Below, one piece after another: positions 43,911 to 52,103 of a stretch of DNA of 64,000 nt. The stretch covers positions 72,117 to 136,116 of IMG/VR virus record IMGVR_UViG_3300032132_000754; one strand, given 5' to 3'. Numbering within the stretch: the stretch's first letter is position 1; every line of letters starts with the position of its first letter. The notes beneath the pieces are model-generated. The model searched no databases. It was given only the letters and a program-made list of their open reading frames with translations, and was not told where the DNA came from. This DNA is from a virus. A program made the position numbers and the translations under genes.

Positions 43911-44288
43911 ATGGCTAAAATTACGATAAAATGCGTCGACTGTAAGTGCCCAAGAGAAATCCAATTTGCTCACCGAGCTTTGATTAAGCGTTGCAAAGAT
44001 TGTCAAGTAGAATTCAATCGAAATCAAGCCCGAGATAGGTATAGAAAAAAGAACGGCATCCCGTTAGATGCTCCGCTCATTACCCCAAGGCCGAAACGTA
44101 AAAAGAAGAAAAAAGAAGTTGACGACTTTCTAGACGAAGCAGTAGTCACTGACGCCTGGGGCAACATTGTAGAAAAAACTGAAAAAGTTGTAAGAAATGT
44201 GACTCCTGAAGAAGAAGAACGTCGCAATAAAGCCCTACAAAAACTTTTCAATATGATCGATGACGATTCTACAACGGACGATTGGTAG
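43911..44288 (+). CDS. small zinc-finger protein with basic linker
   Basis: A 125-residue protein from ATG 43911. Residues ~8-31 carry CVDCKC and CKDC, a four-cysteine zinc site with the following NRNQARDRYRKKNG helix. A KRKKKKK run (~62-69) and an acidic C-terminus follow. Similar in style to phage transcription or DNA-binding adaptors. Its end is 1 base from the convergent Nudix gene. Confidence 0.6.
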   Translation: MAKITIKCVDCKCPREIQFAHRALIKRCKDCQVEFNRNQARDRYRKKNGIPLDAPLITPRPKRKKKKKEVDDFLDEAVVTDAWGNIVEKTEKVVRNVTPEEEERRNKALQKLFNMIDDDSTTDDW

Positions 44289-44289
44289 C

Positions 44290-44697
44290 CTAAGATAAGC
44301 CAGATGCTGACTTCTTAAGAATCCTAAGGACGTCCGGATAAATGTCTTTAAGACCCCAGGCATCTAACGGTGTAAACCATTCTAATTCAGAAAATTCGCT
44401 ATTAGGATTAGCTTCGCCGCCGATTTTCCGACATACAACATAAGTAATGCCGGAACGCCACTCACAAGGTTGGCTCCATCCATCGGCTTTTACTTTAAAC
44501 CCAGTCTCTTCAAAAGTCTCACGAACAGCAGTAGCTCCAGGACATTCGCCGTCTTCGGCGTGTCCTGCTGGCATACACCATTTACCTTTACGGTCATCCG
44601 TGTTTGTAGCTTTTCCAAGAAGAATGCGGCCTGCGTCGTCGTATACTACCGCGACTGAAGCGATATGTTGTTCTTCAGACAGTAAAGACAATTTCAT
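44290..44697 (-). CDS. Nudix hydrolase
   Basis: A 135-residue protein with a full Nudix box from G45 to F67 (GHAEDGE…VRETFEETGF; G-x5-E-x7-RE-x2-EE-x-G). Known: cleaves nucleoside diphosphate-linked compounds, often housecleaning of dNTPs, ADP-ribose or RNA caps. The start overlaps the upstream stop (ATGA). It is the last gene of the minus-strand virion arm, perhaps picked up separately. Confidence 0.9.
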   Translation of the reverse strand: MKLSLLSEEQHIASVAVVYDDAGRILLGKATNTDDRKGKWCMPAGHAEDGECPGATAVRETFEETGFKVKADGWSQPCEWRSGITYVVCRKIGGEANPNSEFSELEWFTPLDAWGLKDIYPDVLRILKKSASGLS

Positions 44698-45185
44698 CAG
44701 TTATAAGTGAATCCAGCTACTAGCGTGTCAGCAGTAGGTCTTACGTCATTTTGTACAGTGACGTCTAACGTAGTTCCAGAAGTTCCAGAAGGAATAACGA
44801 TTCTAGCTGCTGTTTTTGTTCTAGCTTGGATAATGGCAACTTTGTCACCAATCTTGATAGTTAAATTTCCAACTTCTAAAAAGTCTCCGGCTATAATTGC
44901 GATATCCCCGGCATCTCCGAAGCTTGGATTTAAATCGGATATTGTTGGTTGGCTGACATTTAATGTATCCAAACCACCACCAGAAGAAGCCGGGATTCCA
45001 TCGTCTGCAAAATCATGTAGAGCACCGCACATCATGCATTGCATGTCCGAGTTCTGTCCTGGACCGTTGTCTTTCCACCATTGACGCCATACTTCCTCTG
45101 GGAAAGCTTCGTTATGAATGACTTGTGGGCCGACCGGTTGTGATGGTCCGCAATAAGCGCAATGAAATTTTAATTCTGCTGGCAT
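44697..45185 (-). CDS. IPT/TIG-domain virion protein
   Basis: A 162-residue protein. The N-terminal 60 residues hold CAYC and CMMC pairs, a probable zinc site. Residues ~78-160 form an Ig-like IPT/TIG domain: PTISDLNPSFGDAGDIAIIAGDFL…TVQNDVRPTADTLVAGFTY. Known: such domains are common in phage surface and tail proteins. Located at the end of the virion gene run. Confidence 0.7.
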   Translation of the reverse strand: MPAELKFHCAYCGPSQPVGPQVIHNEAFPEEVWRQWWKDNGPGQNSDMQCMMCGALHDFADDGIPASSGGGLDTLNVSQPTISDLNPSFGDAGDIAIIAGDFLEVGNLTIKIGDKVAIIQARTKTAARIVIPSGTSGTTLDVTVQNDVRPTADTLVAGFTYN

Positions 45186-45193
45186 GTTTTATC

Positions 45194-46150
45194 CTAACCT
45201 GGGACCGGAATTCTTCGGATTAACCCAATTTCGCCTGGGCCGCCGAGCGCACCGTTGCCTGTTCCCGCCGCCCCGCCAGGGGATCCACCGGCCACAGTAA
45301 CTGTGCCAGTGACTATCATTCCAGTAAAAAGAGCCAATAACATGCCGCCGCCTCCGCCGCCTCCGCCGCCTCCGTCGCCGCCTCCTTGATCAATGGCGGG
45401 GGTACCATTTGTGGCGTCTAAACTGATTGTGCCTTCCGCAATGTCTCCATTTACTTCTATAACTACTAATCCGCCGCCCCTACCACCGTTGCCAGCAGTG
45501 GCATTGACTCCGTCATCTCCAGCACCACCACCACCTCCAGGCGCAGCTATAATGCCATGTGGATGAATATCGGTCACCCAGCCTGGACGCCCGAGTGACT
45601 TCTGAGGAGGAAAATCGTTGGTGGTCGTTGATGCTGGATTGCCAATTCGGCCACCTCCAAACATGAAGCCCCTTCTAGTGCCTCGACCGCCAGCGCTATT
45701 GGCTGTAGTTCCTCCGCCATCACCGCCAGAAGATGAAGCGCCGCCATGGTACAAAGCATCTTGTATGCTTTGTGTGCCCTGTGCATTAGTGCCGCCTTGG
45801 ATTCCAGACCCAACGCCATTGATCGTGCCACCATTAACAAAATTGCCATTGCTACATTGAAAATGTACAGCTCGTATCGGAGCGCCCGTCCCTAAATTTA
45901 GAATTACGCCGCCGTTTATTGTGATGGATGTTGCTGGCACAAGATTGTTAATCCCTTGAGTGCTGGAATATACAACTGCCCCGGCAATCCCAGTTCCACC
46001 AGTAATGCGACCGACGCCAGTTAAACCAGAGTGATCGACGTTTCCGTGTTCATTTGGACTCAATACGCCATCTATAGTTTCGTGATCGATAGATGCGTGC
46101 GTCATGGCATCTAACTTATTTTGCACTAGTCTGTCTACATTAATTGTCAT
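45194..46150 (-). CDS. glycine-rich virion protein with HxxxDHxG repeat
   Basis: A 318-residue protein. N-terminus holds two copies of an A/H-x-x-x-DH-x-x-x-x-GV motif (SIDHETIDGV, GNVDHSGLTGV), shared with the protein at 52595-53161. From ~110 onward it is glycine-rich (GGGG runs) with beta segments, ending GEIGLIRRIPVPG. It parallels the protein at 2996-4081. Inferred fibre or tip protein attached to the tail. Confidence 0.7.
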   Translation of the reverse strand: MTINVDRLVQNKLDAMTHASIDHETIDGVLSPNEHGNVDHSGLTGVGRITGGTGIAGAVVYSSTQGINNLVPATSITINGGVILNLGTGAPIRAVHFQCSNGNFVNGGTINGVGSGIQGGTNAQGTQSIQDALYHGGASSSGGDGGGTTANSAGGRGTRRGFMFGGGRIGNPASTTTNDFPPQKSLGRPGWVTDIHPHGIIAAPGGGGGAGDDGVNATAGNGGRGGGLVVIEVNGDIAEGTISLDATNGTPAIDQGGGDGGGGGGGGGGMLLALFTGMIVTGTVTVAGGSPGGAAGTGNGALGGPGEIGLIRRIPVPG

Positions 46151-47715
46151 TAGTCATGCCCCACATATGGTAAGCCAACAAAAACGTCTTCACCGGGGTC
46201 TAAAGTTGCTTCTATAACTACAAAATAGCGTTTTTCAGATCCTGGTTGAGCAGACAAGTTAGCATCTGTTAGGTTGACCACATTTCTTGATGCTGGCGCG
46301 CTGGCTAAGCCACTTTCGAAGACTGGATTAGATGTTGTTGCATCTTCTACATAGATTTTAATGTTGTATTGTCCAGTTCCTTTAATAGGAATGTCAATAG
46401 AACTAATCTGAGTGTCGTCTGGAGAAACTCGCCCTTCATAGGAAACGTGGATTTCTGAAGCGCCAGGGCTAGCGTTAGAAAGTCGATCCCACGATTGGAA
46501 GTCTCCCAGTAAAGTAGGGGCGTCAGTGTCACCACTTGCTAATCCACTTACAATATCGTAAACTCCGGTAGCCAGGTGAGAATATGTAGTAGTTGCTGAT
46601 GCACCAGATCCTGGATTAGTCTGAGTCAAGACCATGGTGACATTGACTAAACGGAAATCTCCTGTATGGTTCCCAGTACCTCCGGTACGCCTCGCGAGCT
46701 TCAAAGCAACTACGTCGCCCGGATGGAGGCTCGCCGCTGGAAGAGTTCGGAAGGACACAGAGCGCTGTGGGCCAGTTGTATTACTCGGAACTAATCCAAA
46801 AGAAGAAACACCAACTATATCGACTGTGTTATCTACAATATTGGCAATTTCACCTTCAGTGTCTAGCTGAATTTCTCCACCAGCTTCAGCTACACTAGTG
46901 AAATAAGTTGCTGTGAAATGAACGTCCGAAGTGCCATCCCATTCTTCTGGGATAGTAAAAATTGTTTTTTGTTCAACATCCGAGCCAGTTGGATAGTCAG
47001 TGACTGGAATCTCACCAACAAAACCGTTGGTTGGTATTGGCTCGTCTGTCATTAGAAAAACGTCGGCAACTACGGATCCTGCAGCCGCCGGGGTTCGACC
47101 AGTGTAACGATAACTCCAACGAAGAACCTCGAAGTCTCCTGTGTGCAAGTCGGTTGTTGGTGAAGACGCGCCCAAGCGAGTAATATTAACTACAATGACG
47201 TTTCCGGCAGCAACATTTGCTGAATCGATGGTCAGCAGAATAGCGCGTTGTACATCAGTTGAATTTGCTGGCATGAAGCTAGCGATTGTTGGGCCGGTGT
47301 TGACGATTGTCATTCCAGTAACGATTTCGACGATAGAAATGTCTACTTGAACGGTTAGGTCAGCAACTTCGGCTGTACTCATTCGATGTGTTACTAAAAG
47401 TTCTACATCGCCACTATCATAATCGTCTGGGATTGAAAATTCTAATTTTTCACCTTGATCTGCCCCATCTTGATAGACAGAAGTGTTGAATTCGCCGAAT
47501 ACGCCAGCTGGTGGAAGTGAAGTGCCGGAGACTTCTTGTGTAAAAACAATGTCTCTAGACAAGGCTGTAGTAGCAGAAACCAACCCGGTCCCGCCGCCAG
47601 GCCCTCCTTGCGCGTCTTCAAAAGATGCGAAAGAGAATCCAGCAGTTAATACTTGGTCTGGATTAGCCCCAATGATAGAAATCTGATCGGCTCTTGGCCC
47701 TATTCTAGCTGGCAT
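46150..47715 (-). CDS. virion protein with tandem beta domains
   Basis: A 521-residue protein from ATG 47715. Two tandem ~150-residue domains share P..G.FGE…Y..G.D..EK..F.IP….DV. The last ~125 residues (APTLLGDFQSWDRL…YEGRVSPDDTQI…YNIKIYVEDA…NPVFESG) repeat the whole core of the upstream gene product. Overlaps that gene by 11 bases and the next by one. No enzyme motif; probably a fibre or baseplate component. Confidence 0.65.
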   Translation of the reverse strand: MPARIGPRADQISIIGANPDQVLTAGFSFASFEDAQGGPGGGTGLVSATTALSRDIVFTQEVSGTSLPPAGVFGEFNTSVYQDGADQGEKLEFSIPDDYDSGDVELLVTHRMSTAEVADLTVQVDISIVEIVTGMTIVNTGPTIASFMPANSTDVQRAILLTIDSANVAAGNVIVVNITRLGASSPTTDLHTGDFEVLRWSYRYTGRTPAAAGSVVADVFLMTDEPIPTNGFVGEIPVTDYPTGSDVEQKTIFTIPEEWDGTSDVHFTATYFTSVAEAGGEIQLDTEGEIANIVDNTVDIVGVSSFGLVPSNTTGPQRSVSFRTLPAASLHPGDVVALKLARRTGGTGNHTGDFRLVNVTMVLTQTNPGSGASATTTYSHLATGVYDIVSGLASGDTDAPTLLGDFQSWDRLSNASPGASEIHVSYEGRVSPDDTQISSIDIPIKGTGQYNIKIYVEDATTSNPVFESGLASAPASRNVVNLTDANLSAQPGSEKRYFVVIEATLDPGEDVFVGLPYVGHD

Positions 47716-48211
47716 TTGATTGTCTCGCAAACGGTCGAGTGCAACGCACGAAATCGTTTAAATCAACGAAAGCACGTAGAACTAGGAAATATTTTCCATC
47801 GCCAGTTGGTTGGTCTAAAAAGTCCACGCCAGAAGTTAGGGTGGTTTCGGACAGTGTTAAAGTTGGGGCTAAAACACCGCTGTCATAGACGGGGTTAGCC
47901 GTAATGGCACCTTCCATATAAAGAAGGAGTTGATATGTTGTACCAGCGGTGCCTTTAATTTGAATCTTGATTTCCTCGACTTTTGTCTCAGTCTCGGCCA
48001 ATCGTCCTTGATAGGCGATGTCTAGAGACTGAGTATTGTCTAAACCTTCAACTTCATCGAGTGATTCAAAGTCTCCGACAAAGTCTGGATATTCAGTATC
48101 GCCACGAACCTTAGCTGGATCGCTGGGATTTCCGAAGACACCTTGGTTAAGGTAAGCTTTCCGGAAGAATCTTAACTGTTTATTTCTTGGTCCAAATGGG
48201 TCGTTAGGCAT
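47705..48211 (-). CDS. virion protein, paralogue of neighbour's C-terminal domain
   Basis: A 168-residue protein. Residues ~40-160 align with the C-terminal domain of the downstream 521-residue protein (YPDFVGDFESLDEV, IAYQGRLAETETKVEEIKIQIKGTAGTTYQLLLYMEGAITANPVYDSG). This marks a domain duplication between adjacent genes. ATATAAAT box in the leader. Confidence 0.65.
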   Translation of the reverse strand: MPNDPFGPRNKQLRFFRKAYLNQGVFGNPSDPAKVRGDTEYPDFVGDFESLDEVEGLDNTQSLDIAYQGRLAETETKVEEIKIQIKGTAGTTYQLLLYMEGAITANPVYDSGVLAPTLTLSETTLTSGVDFLDQPTGDGKYFLVLRAFVDLNDFVRCTRPFARQSNAS

Positions 48212-48220
48212 GATGTATCC

Positions 48221-48230
48221 ATTTATATAT
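48221..48230 (-). promoter_or_regulatory. TATAAAT late-type box
   Basis: Reads ATATATAAAT on the minus strand, 9 bases before ATG 48211. It resembles the T4 late box. It follows the oxygenase gene and may start a separate virion transcript. Inference. Confidence 0.3.
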
Positions 48231-48238
48231 TTGATGTT

Positions 48239-48898
48239 TTAGTTAGACGTTGATGAAAAGTCTGTTTTCGAACAAGTCATTGCTAACTTCGTTCTGGCTT
48301 CTATCGTTGGGTCATTGGTAGGACTAAAAAACATAACCATGAACAATCTGCCAGTATTAGGCCCACGACCGAAATATCTCATGCTACGATGAAACTGATC
48401 ACCTTTATAAATGACCAACCGATTGTATTGATTGCTAATGCAATCTAATAATTCCCATTTAGTTTCATCATATGCGTCTTGTACGCATTCATTATAATCT
48501 TCTTGAGATAAACCGATTGTGCTCTTAGCGCCAGTCGCTTTATGGCGGAATAATCCAGTTCCAGAATTTGACGGTGCATCTGGAGTTAACGGCAAAACAA
48601 CAGCCCATTCATCTAGATCTGCATGGATCCAACTAACGTGATATGACCATGCTAGTTGGAAATAAAATGAAAGTTTAGCTTTGGGATTAGGAGAGCCAGT
48701 AATCTGCCCAAGTGAAGATTTTAATAATTCAGTCCAGGATTCTCGATCTTCTGGTAGCATTTCTGCTCGAACACCTGGGAAAATTCCAAAATTTCCTCCG
48801 CCCTCTTGATATTCTAATCCTAGAGCATATTGTCTAGTTAAATCAGGATTGGAAAGAAAATTATCAACCGTTATTAGCTTCGTTTGGGCCACTGACAT
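48239..48898 (-). CDS. 2OG-Fe(II) oxygenase-like protein (DUF6445 type)
   Basis: A 219-residue protein. Jelly-roll oxygenase residues are visible: H92-x-D94 in WIHADLDEW, distal H170 in YKGDQFHRS, and R173/R184 as possible 2-oxoglutarate ligands; FRHKATG and NRLVIYKG match the DUF6445 pattern. GGAGG overlaps the start region; GTG two codons later (48892) has the better spacing and could be the true start. Overlaps the prolyl hydroxylase-like gene by 35 bases. Inferred: hydroxylates a protein side chain. Confidence 0.7.
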   Translation of the reverse strand: MSVAQTKLITVDNFLSNPDLTRQYALGLEYQEGGGNFGIFPGVRAEMLPEDRESWTELLKSSLGQITGSPNPKAKLSFYFQLAWSYHVSWIHADLDEWAVVLPLTPDAPSNSGTGLFRHKATGAKSTIGLSQEDYNECVQDAYDETKWELLDCISNQYNRLVIYKGDQFHRSMRYFGRGPNTGRLFMVMFFSPTNDPTIEARTKLAMTCSKTDFSSTSN

Positions 48899-49544
48899 CC
48901 TCCGAGTACACCATAAAAGTAGTTACGATTAACTTCGGGTTACTAATAGGCGTTTTGCCTTCGTGCGGATGAGTAAAACCTGCTGGAAACCAAACGACTT
49001 TACCCATTTCTGGTTTCACTTTGGCGTTCTGAATTGGGAAGCAAGTTTCACCACCCTCTTCAACATCATTTAAGTAGATAATTACAGCCAATTCTCTATT
49101 GCTTGAGCCGATGGAATTGCGGTCAACGTGTGGCTTAAAACCATCTTGGCCATTATTTAAGTAATACTGTATCTGAAAACCCGTGTTTTCGAGTCCAGAA
49201 TCTGCGCATACGTAGTAAAGCGGCACAACATGTTGAACATAAAGAGGTCCAGTTTTACCAATAGCTTCTTTAAATGCTGTAGCTATTTTAATCCATCTAG
49301 GATCTTTGGCTACTTCACTACAAACATCCAGGTCTAGCGATGACTTTGAACCTTTGTTTACAGAGCCTGTTGCGTAGTTTGTTCCAGTCATTCCTTCGAA
49401 TTTGTTTGGAGAATCCATAAATAAAGCATATGCTTCTCTACATATTTCTTCAGAAACAACATTGCGGTATTCTTTAATAAAAGTTTCGCCCACAGTTGGC
49501 CAATCCATAGTTGGCTCTGGAATTGTATAATTTACAACGCCCAT
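48864..49544 (-). CDS. 2OG-Fe(II) oxygenase, prolyl 4-hydroxylase-like
   Basis: A 226-residue protein with the complete P4H triad: H139-x-D141 (KPHVDRNS), distal H194 (HEGKTP) and K204 for 2-oxoglutarate. IIYLNDVEEGGETCFP is the usual strand after HxD, and KVVWFPAGFTHPHEG the strand before distal His. Known: P4H enzymes hydroxylate proline in collagen-like or other proteins using O2, Fe(II), 2OG. Encoded just before collagen-like virion genes in the same minus-strand run. Confidence 0.85.
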   Translation of the reverse strand: MGVVNYTIPEPTMDWPTVGETFIKEYRNVVSEEICREAYALFMDSPNKFEGMTGTNYATGSVNKGSKSSLDLDVCSEVAKDPRWIKIATAFKEAIGKTGPLYVQHVVPLYYVCADSGLENTGFQIQYYLNNGQDGFKPHVDRNSIGSSNRELAVIIYLNDVEEGGETCFPIQNAKVKPEMGKVVWFPAGFTHPHEGKTPISNPKLIVTTFMVYSEDVSGPNEANNG

Positions 49545-50110
49545 TAAGTTCCCCTAATACAAACTAACGCTACATGGGCTATAGGGATCATGACGCAAAT
49601 ACGACCTTTTAATCCCATGACTGGAACAGTCAAATTAATTTGCTCGGTTTCTCCAGAAGTGAAAGTCAACGTTCTTGGCGAAGGTGTGTCCAACATCGGA
49701 GCACCATCGTAGTCTTGCAATTCTACTTCTAAACCGTCTGGTGCCTCAGCACAAGTCAATTTATATGTCACTGTTGCGTCAGCAGTTTTATCTAAATCAG
49801 CCATATGTGGAACAGGGGTTCCATCGACAACAGCTGTTAAGACATATTTTAATTGCAATCCTGTTCCTGACCAGAAATAGTCTTCGATATGTAGTACAGC
49901 ACAATCACAAGTATAGTCGTAAGCAAGACAATCACAGTCATATGGAATACATTCCACAAACCCGTCGTCATTTATAAAAGCATCGCGCAATTCTTGCATG
50001 CTTTGATCTGGCACGTCTGGGTCGGACAAATCTTTACCAATCCAAGCACCAGGGTGGTCTAAAGAAGCTCCAAGCCTACCCGTTAGATCATACCAAATGT
50101 AATGTCTCAT
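49544..50110 (-). CDS. hypothetical virion-arm protein
   Basis: A 188-residue protein. Contains CIPYDCDCLAYDYTCDC, a cysteine/aspartate-rich stretch (residues ~54-70), then a beta-rich C-terminal half. GGATAAAT directly before the ATG. Placed between two collagen-like paralogues and the P4H gene; it might be an oxygenase substrate or chaperone, but this is not shown. Confidence 0.5.
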   Translation of the reverse strand: MRHYIWYDLTGRLGASLDHPGAWIGKDLSDPDVPDQSMQELRDAFINDDGFVECIPYDCDCLAYDYTCDCAVLHIEDYFWSGTGLQLKYVLTAVVDGTPVPHMADLDKTADATVTYKLTCAEAPDGLEVELQDYDGAPMLDTPSPRTLTFTSGETEQINLTVPVMGLKGRICVMIPIAHVALVCIRGT

Positions 50111-50112
50111 AT

Positions 50113-50604
50113 TTATCCTGCAGCTTCAAAGCTTACACCAGCTTGGCCATTTACCGCACCGCCCCAGTAAACAACTCTCACAGTCACTGTATTACTACCT
50201 ACGCCCTGCACATTGTTCACACTTGTTCCGGCAGTATCAGGCTGTGTATTACGTTGACTCGATGCTCCAGCGGCCATTCTCCAAACAAAACCTGGACCAA
50301 AATTGAATGAAACAACATTAGGCCCGCCAGTATTAATAGTACCAGTGGCACTGCCAGCATTAAATGAATTAAATCCTGCCCCTTGCGCGCCTGTATTGCC
50401 CTGGTTGCCTTGATTGCCTTGGCCACCTTGTGCTCCCTGTGGACCTTGTGCTCCCTGTGGGCCTACAGCGGAAACTGTAACCTGGCCAGGAGCAGTTTGA
50501 GACACACCGCCAGACGGAAACTCTAAAGATCTTAAATTAGTAGTGTTCTGAGGAACACCACCGATGGTGATTTGTCCAATACTTGGTGGGAATGATCTTG
50601 GCAT
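50113..50604 (-). CDS. short collagen-like virion protein (copy 1)
   Basis: A 163-residue protein: N-terminal MPRSFPPSIGQITIGGVPQN… domain, ~36-residue Gly-X-Y stretch (~49-84, GPQGAQGPQGAQ, GNQGNQGNTG), and a C-terminal beta-sandwich-like domain ending GVSFEAAG. About 85% identical by eye to the next copy. Probably a trimeric virion spike. Confidence 0.75.
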   Translation of the reverse strand: MPRSFPPSIGQITIGGVPQNTTNLRSLEFPSGGVSQTAPGQVTVSAVGPQGAQGPQGAQGGQGNQGNQGNTGAQGAGFNSFNAGSATGTINTGGPNVVSFNFGPGFVWRMAAGASSQRNTQPDTAGTSVNNVQGVGSNTVTVRVVYWGGAVNGQAGVSFEAAG

Positions 50605-50619
50605 AACTTATTTTTGTAC

Positions 50620-51111
50620 TTATCCTGAAGCTTCGAAATTTACACCAGCTTGGCCATTTACAAAACCACCAAGGTAAACAACTCTAACAGTTACTGTGCT
50701 AGTACCAACGCCCTGGACATTTTGCACGCTTGTTCCGGCAGTATCAGGCTGTGTATTGCGCTGGCTGGATGCGCCATGTGCCATCCTCCATATAAAACCT
50801 GTACCGAAGTTGAATGAAACAATATTAGGGCCGCCAGTATTAATTGTGCCAACGCCACTGCCAGCTGTAAATGATGAGTATCCTGCACCGACTAATCCTG
50901 TATTGCCTGCATTTCCTTGGTTGCCTTGGTTGCCTTGTGCTCCCTGTGGTCCCTGTGCCCCTTGAGCACCTGGAACTGAAACAGTAACCTGACCAGGAGC
51001 AGTTTGAGACACACCGCCAGACGGAAACTCTAAAGATCTAATGTTAGTATTGTTCTGTGGAACACCACCGATAGTTATTTGTCCAATACTTGGTGGGAAT
51101 GATCTTGGCAT
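50620..51111 (-). CDS. short collagen-like virion protein (copy 2)
   Basis: A 163-residue tandem paralogue of the 50113 gene, offset 507 bases, including a nearly identical leader (GTACAAAAATAAG before both ATGs). The collagen stretch (GAQGAQGPQGAQGNQ) and terminal domain differ at a few positions, mostly in the loop between the two domains. The tandem copy could provide antigenic or receptor variation. Confidence 0.75.
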   Translation of the reverse strand: MPRSFPPSIGQITIGGVPQNNTNIRSLEFPSGGVSQTAPGQVTVSVPGAQGAQGPQGAQGNQGNQGNAGNTGLVGAGYSSFTAGSGVGTINTGGPNIVSFNFGTGFIWRMAHGASSQRNTQPDTAGTSVQNVQGVGTSTVTVRVVYLGGFVNGQAGVNFEASG

Positions 51112-51141
51112 AGCTTATTTTTGTACTAGTAGATATTCCAA

Positions 51142-51780
51142 ATGAATATTAGAGTCGAACAATCTTTTGTCTTATATGCTCATTGTGAAGTGCACTATGA
51201 AGGTCGTGCTAGGTCTTACTTAAACCCAGGAAATTACTTGATCACTCATAAGAATGACGGAACTCTGAAAATAGATGGTGGGTCGTTGTGTAATCCGTTA
51301 AACTATCAACCGCCTGGAGCAATCCTATATAAGCAAGGCAATCACTTGCTATCGATTAGAAAAGGCGAGAAGATCCTAATAAAGATTTTCGACATTCATT
51401 ATTATCAAGAACTTAAAGAATGGTCTACTAACAAAATCGAGATTACTAAAACCGAAGCACAATTAAGAGACAAATTGATGGAAAATGTCGAAGACGTTCT
51501 TGGCATTAAAGCTAGAGAAATTTTCAAAGAGTTCAAGACACCAGTCGGGCTAGTCGATCTTCTTGTGATCGACGAATACGACACTTATCATGTCATTGAA
51601 GTTAAACGCGGGAAAGCCAACCTAGCAACTTGTAGTCAATTAGAACGTTACGCTTATTACTTCATCTCAATTATGAAAAATGTTAGAGACTACATAGCTA
51701 GTCCAGATATTAGCGATAACGCACTCAGATTTTCTAAAGAAAACTTCCAAAGTTATCTAAAAGTCGAACATGTGTCGTAG
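51142..51780 (+). CDS. nucS: NucS/EndoMS-like endonuclease
   Basis: A 212-residue protein. N-terminal DNA-binding domain: CEVHYEGRARSYLNPGNYLITHKNDGTLKI and PLNYQPPG as in NucS. C-terminal nuclease: VGLVDLLVIDEYDTYHVIEVKRGKANLATCSQLERY with D, E-V-K catalytic core and Q..RY. Known: NucS/EndoMS cuts at mismatches or ssDNA branch points; the family is typical of archaea and Actinobacteria. GTAGATAT lies 5 bases before the ATG, perhaps another form of the promoter element. First gene of a plus-strand three-gene cassette. Confidence 0.8.
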   Translation: MNIRVEQSFVLYAHCEVHYEGRARSYLNPGNYLITHKNDGTLKIDGGSLCNPLNYQPPGAILYKQGNHLLSIRKGEKILIKIFDIHYYQELKEWSTNKIEITKTEAQLRDKLMENVEDVLGIKAREIFKEFKTPVGLVDLLVIDEYDTYHVIEVKRGKANLATCSQLERYAYYFISIMKNVRDYIASPDISDNALRFSKENFQSYLKVEHVS

Positions 51781-51788
51781 GAAACAAA

Positions 51789-52091
51789 ATGAACGAAAAA
51801 ATTAAACAATTACTAACGCAATATGACGATGAACTTTCAAAAATGAGAGTTAAACCAAGAATCGTTAAAGATTATTGCGGCGATATTGGCGTTAAAGGTC
51901 TTCAAGACGACATGAATCAGATGGCGCATCTTCGTTATATGATGTCTCAAATGTTAGATGATGAAGAAACTGAATGGAGCGATACAAAGACTAATCGTTG
52001 GCTCGGATTTGTTCAAGGCGTGCTCTGGTGCAACAAATTAAGAGGAATCTTAGAATTACGCGATGAAAGCCGTAATCTTTACGAAGAATAG
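51789..52091 (+). CDS. hypothetical protein
   Basis: A 100-residue helical protein with AGGA before the ATG. Repeated M residues (QMAHLRYMMSQMLDD) and a W-rich middle (TNRWLGFVQGVLWC). Possibly a small accessory factor for the cassette. Not recognised. Confidence 0.5.
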   Translation: MNEKIKQLLTQYDDELSKMRVKPRIVKDYCGDIGVKGLQDDMNQMAHLRYMMSQMLDDEETEWSDTKTNRWLGFVQGVLWCNKLRGILELRDESRNLYEE

Positions 52092-52098
52092 TATTTAA
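52091..52098 (+). promoter_or_regulatory. GTATTTAA promoter element before the zinc-ribbon gene
   Basis: GTATTTAA, ACGTT, then ATG 52104. Overlaps the stop of the previous gene. No Shine-Dalgarno sequence. Confidence 0.6.
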
Positions 52099-52103
52099 AC
52101 GTT

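Noticed and set aside
50113-51111. Diversity-generating retroelement acting on the twin collagen-like genes
   Set aside because: No reverse transcriptase or template repeat was found, and the differences are not confined to adenine positions.
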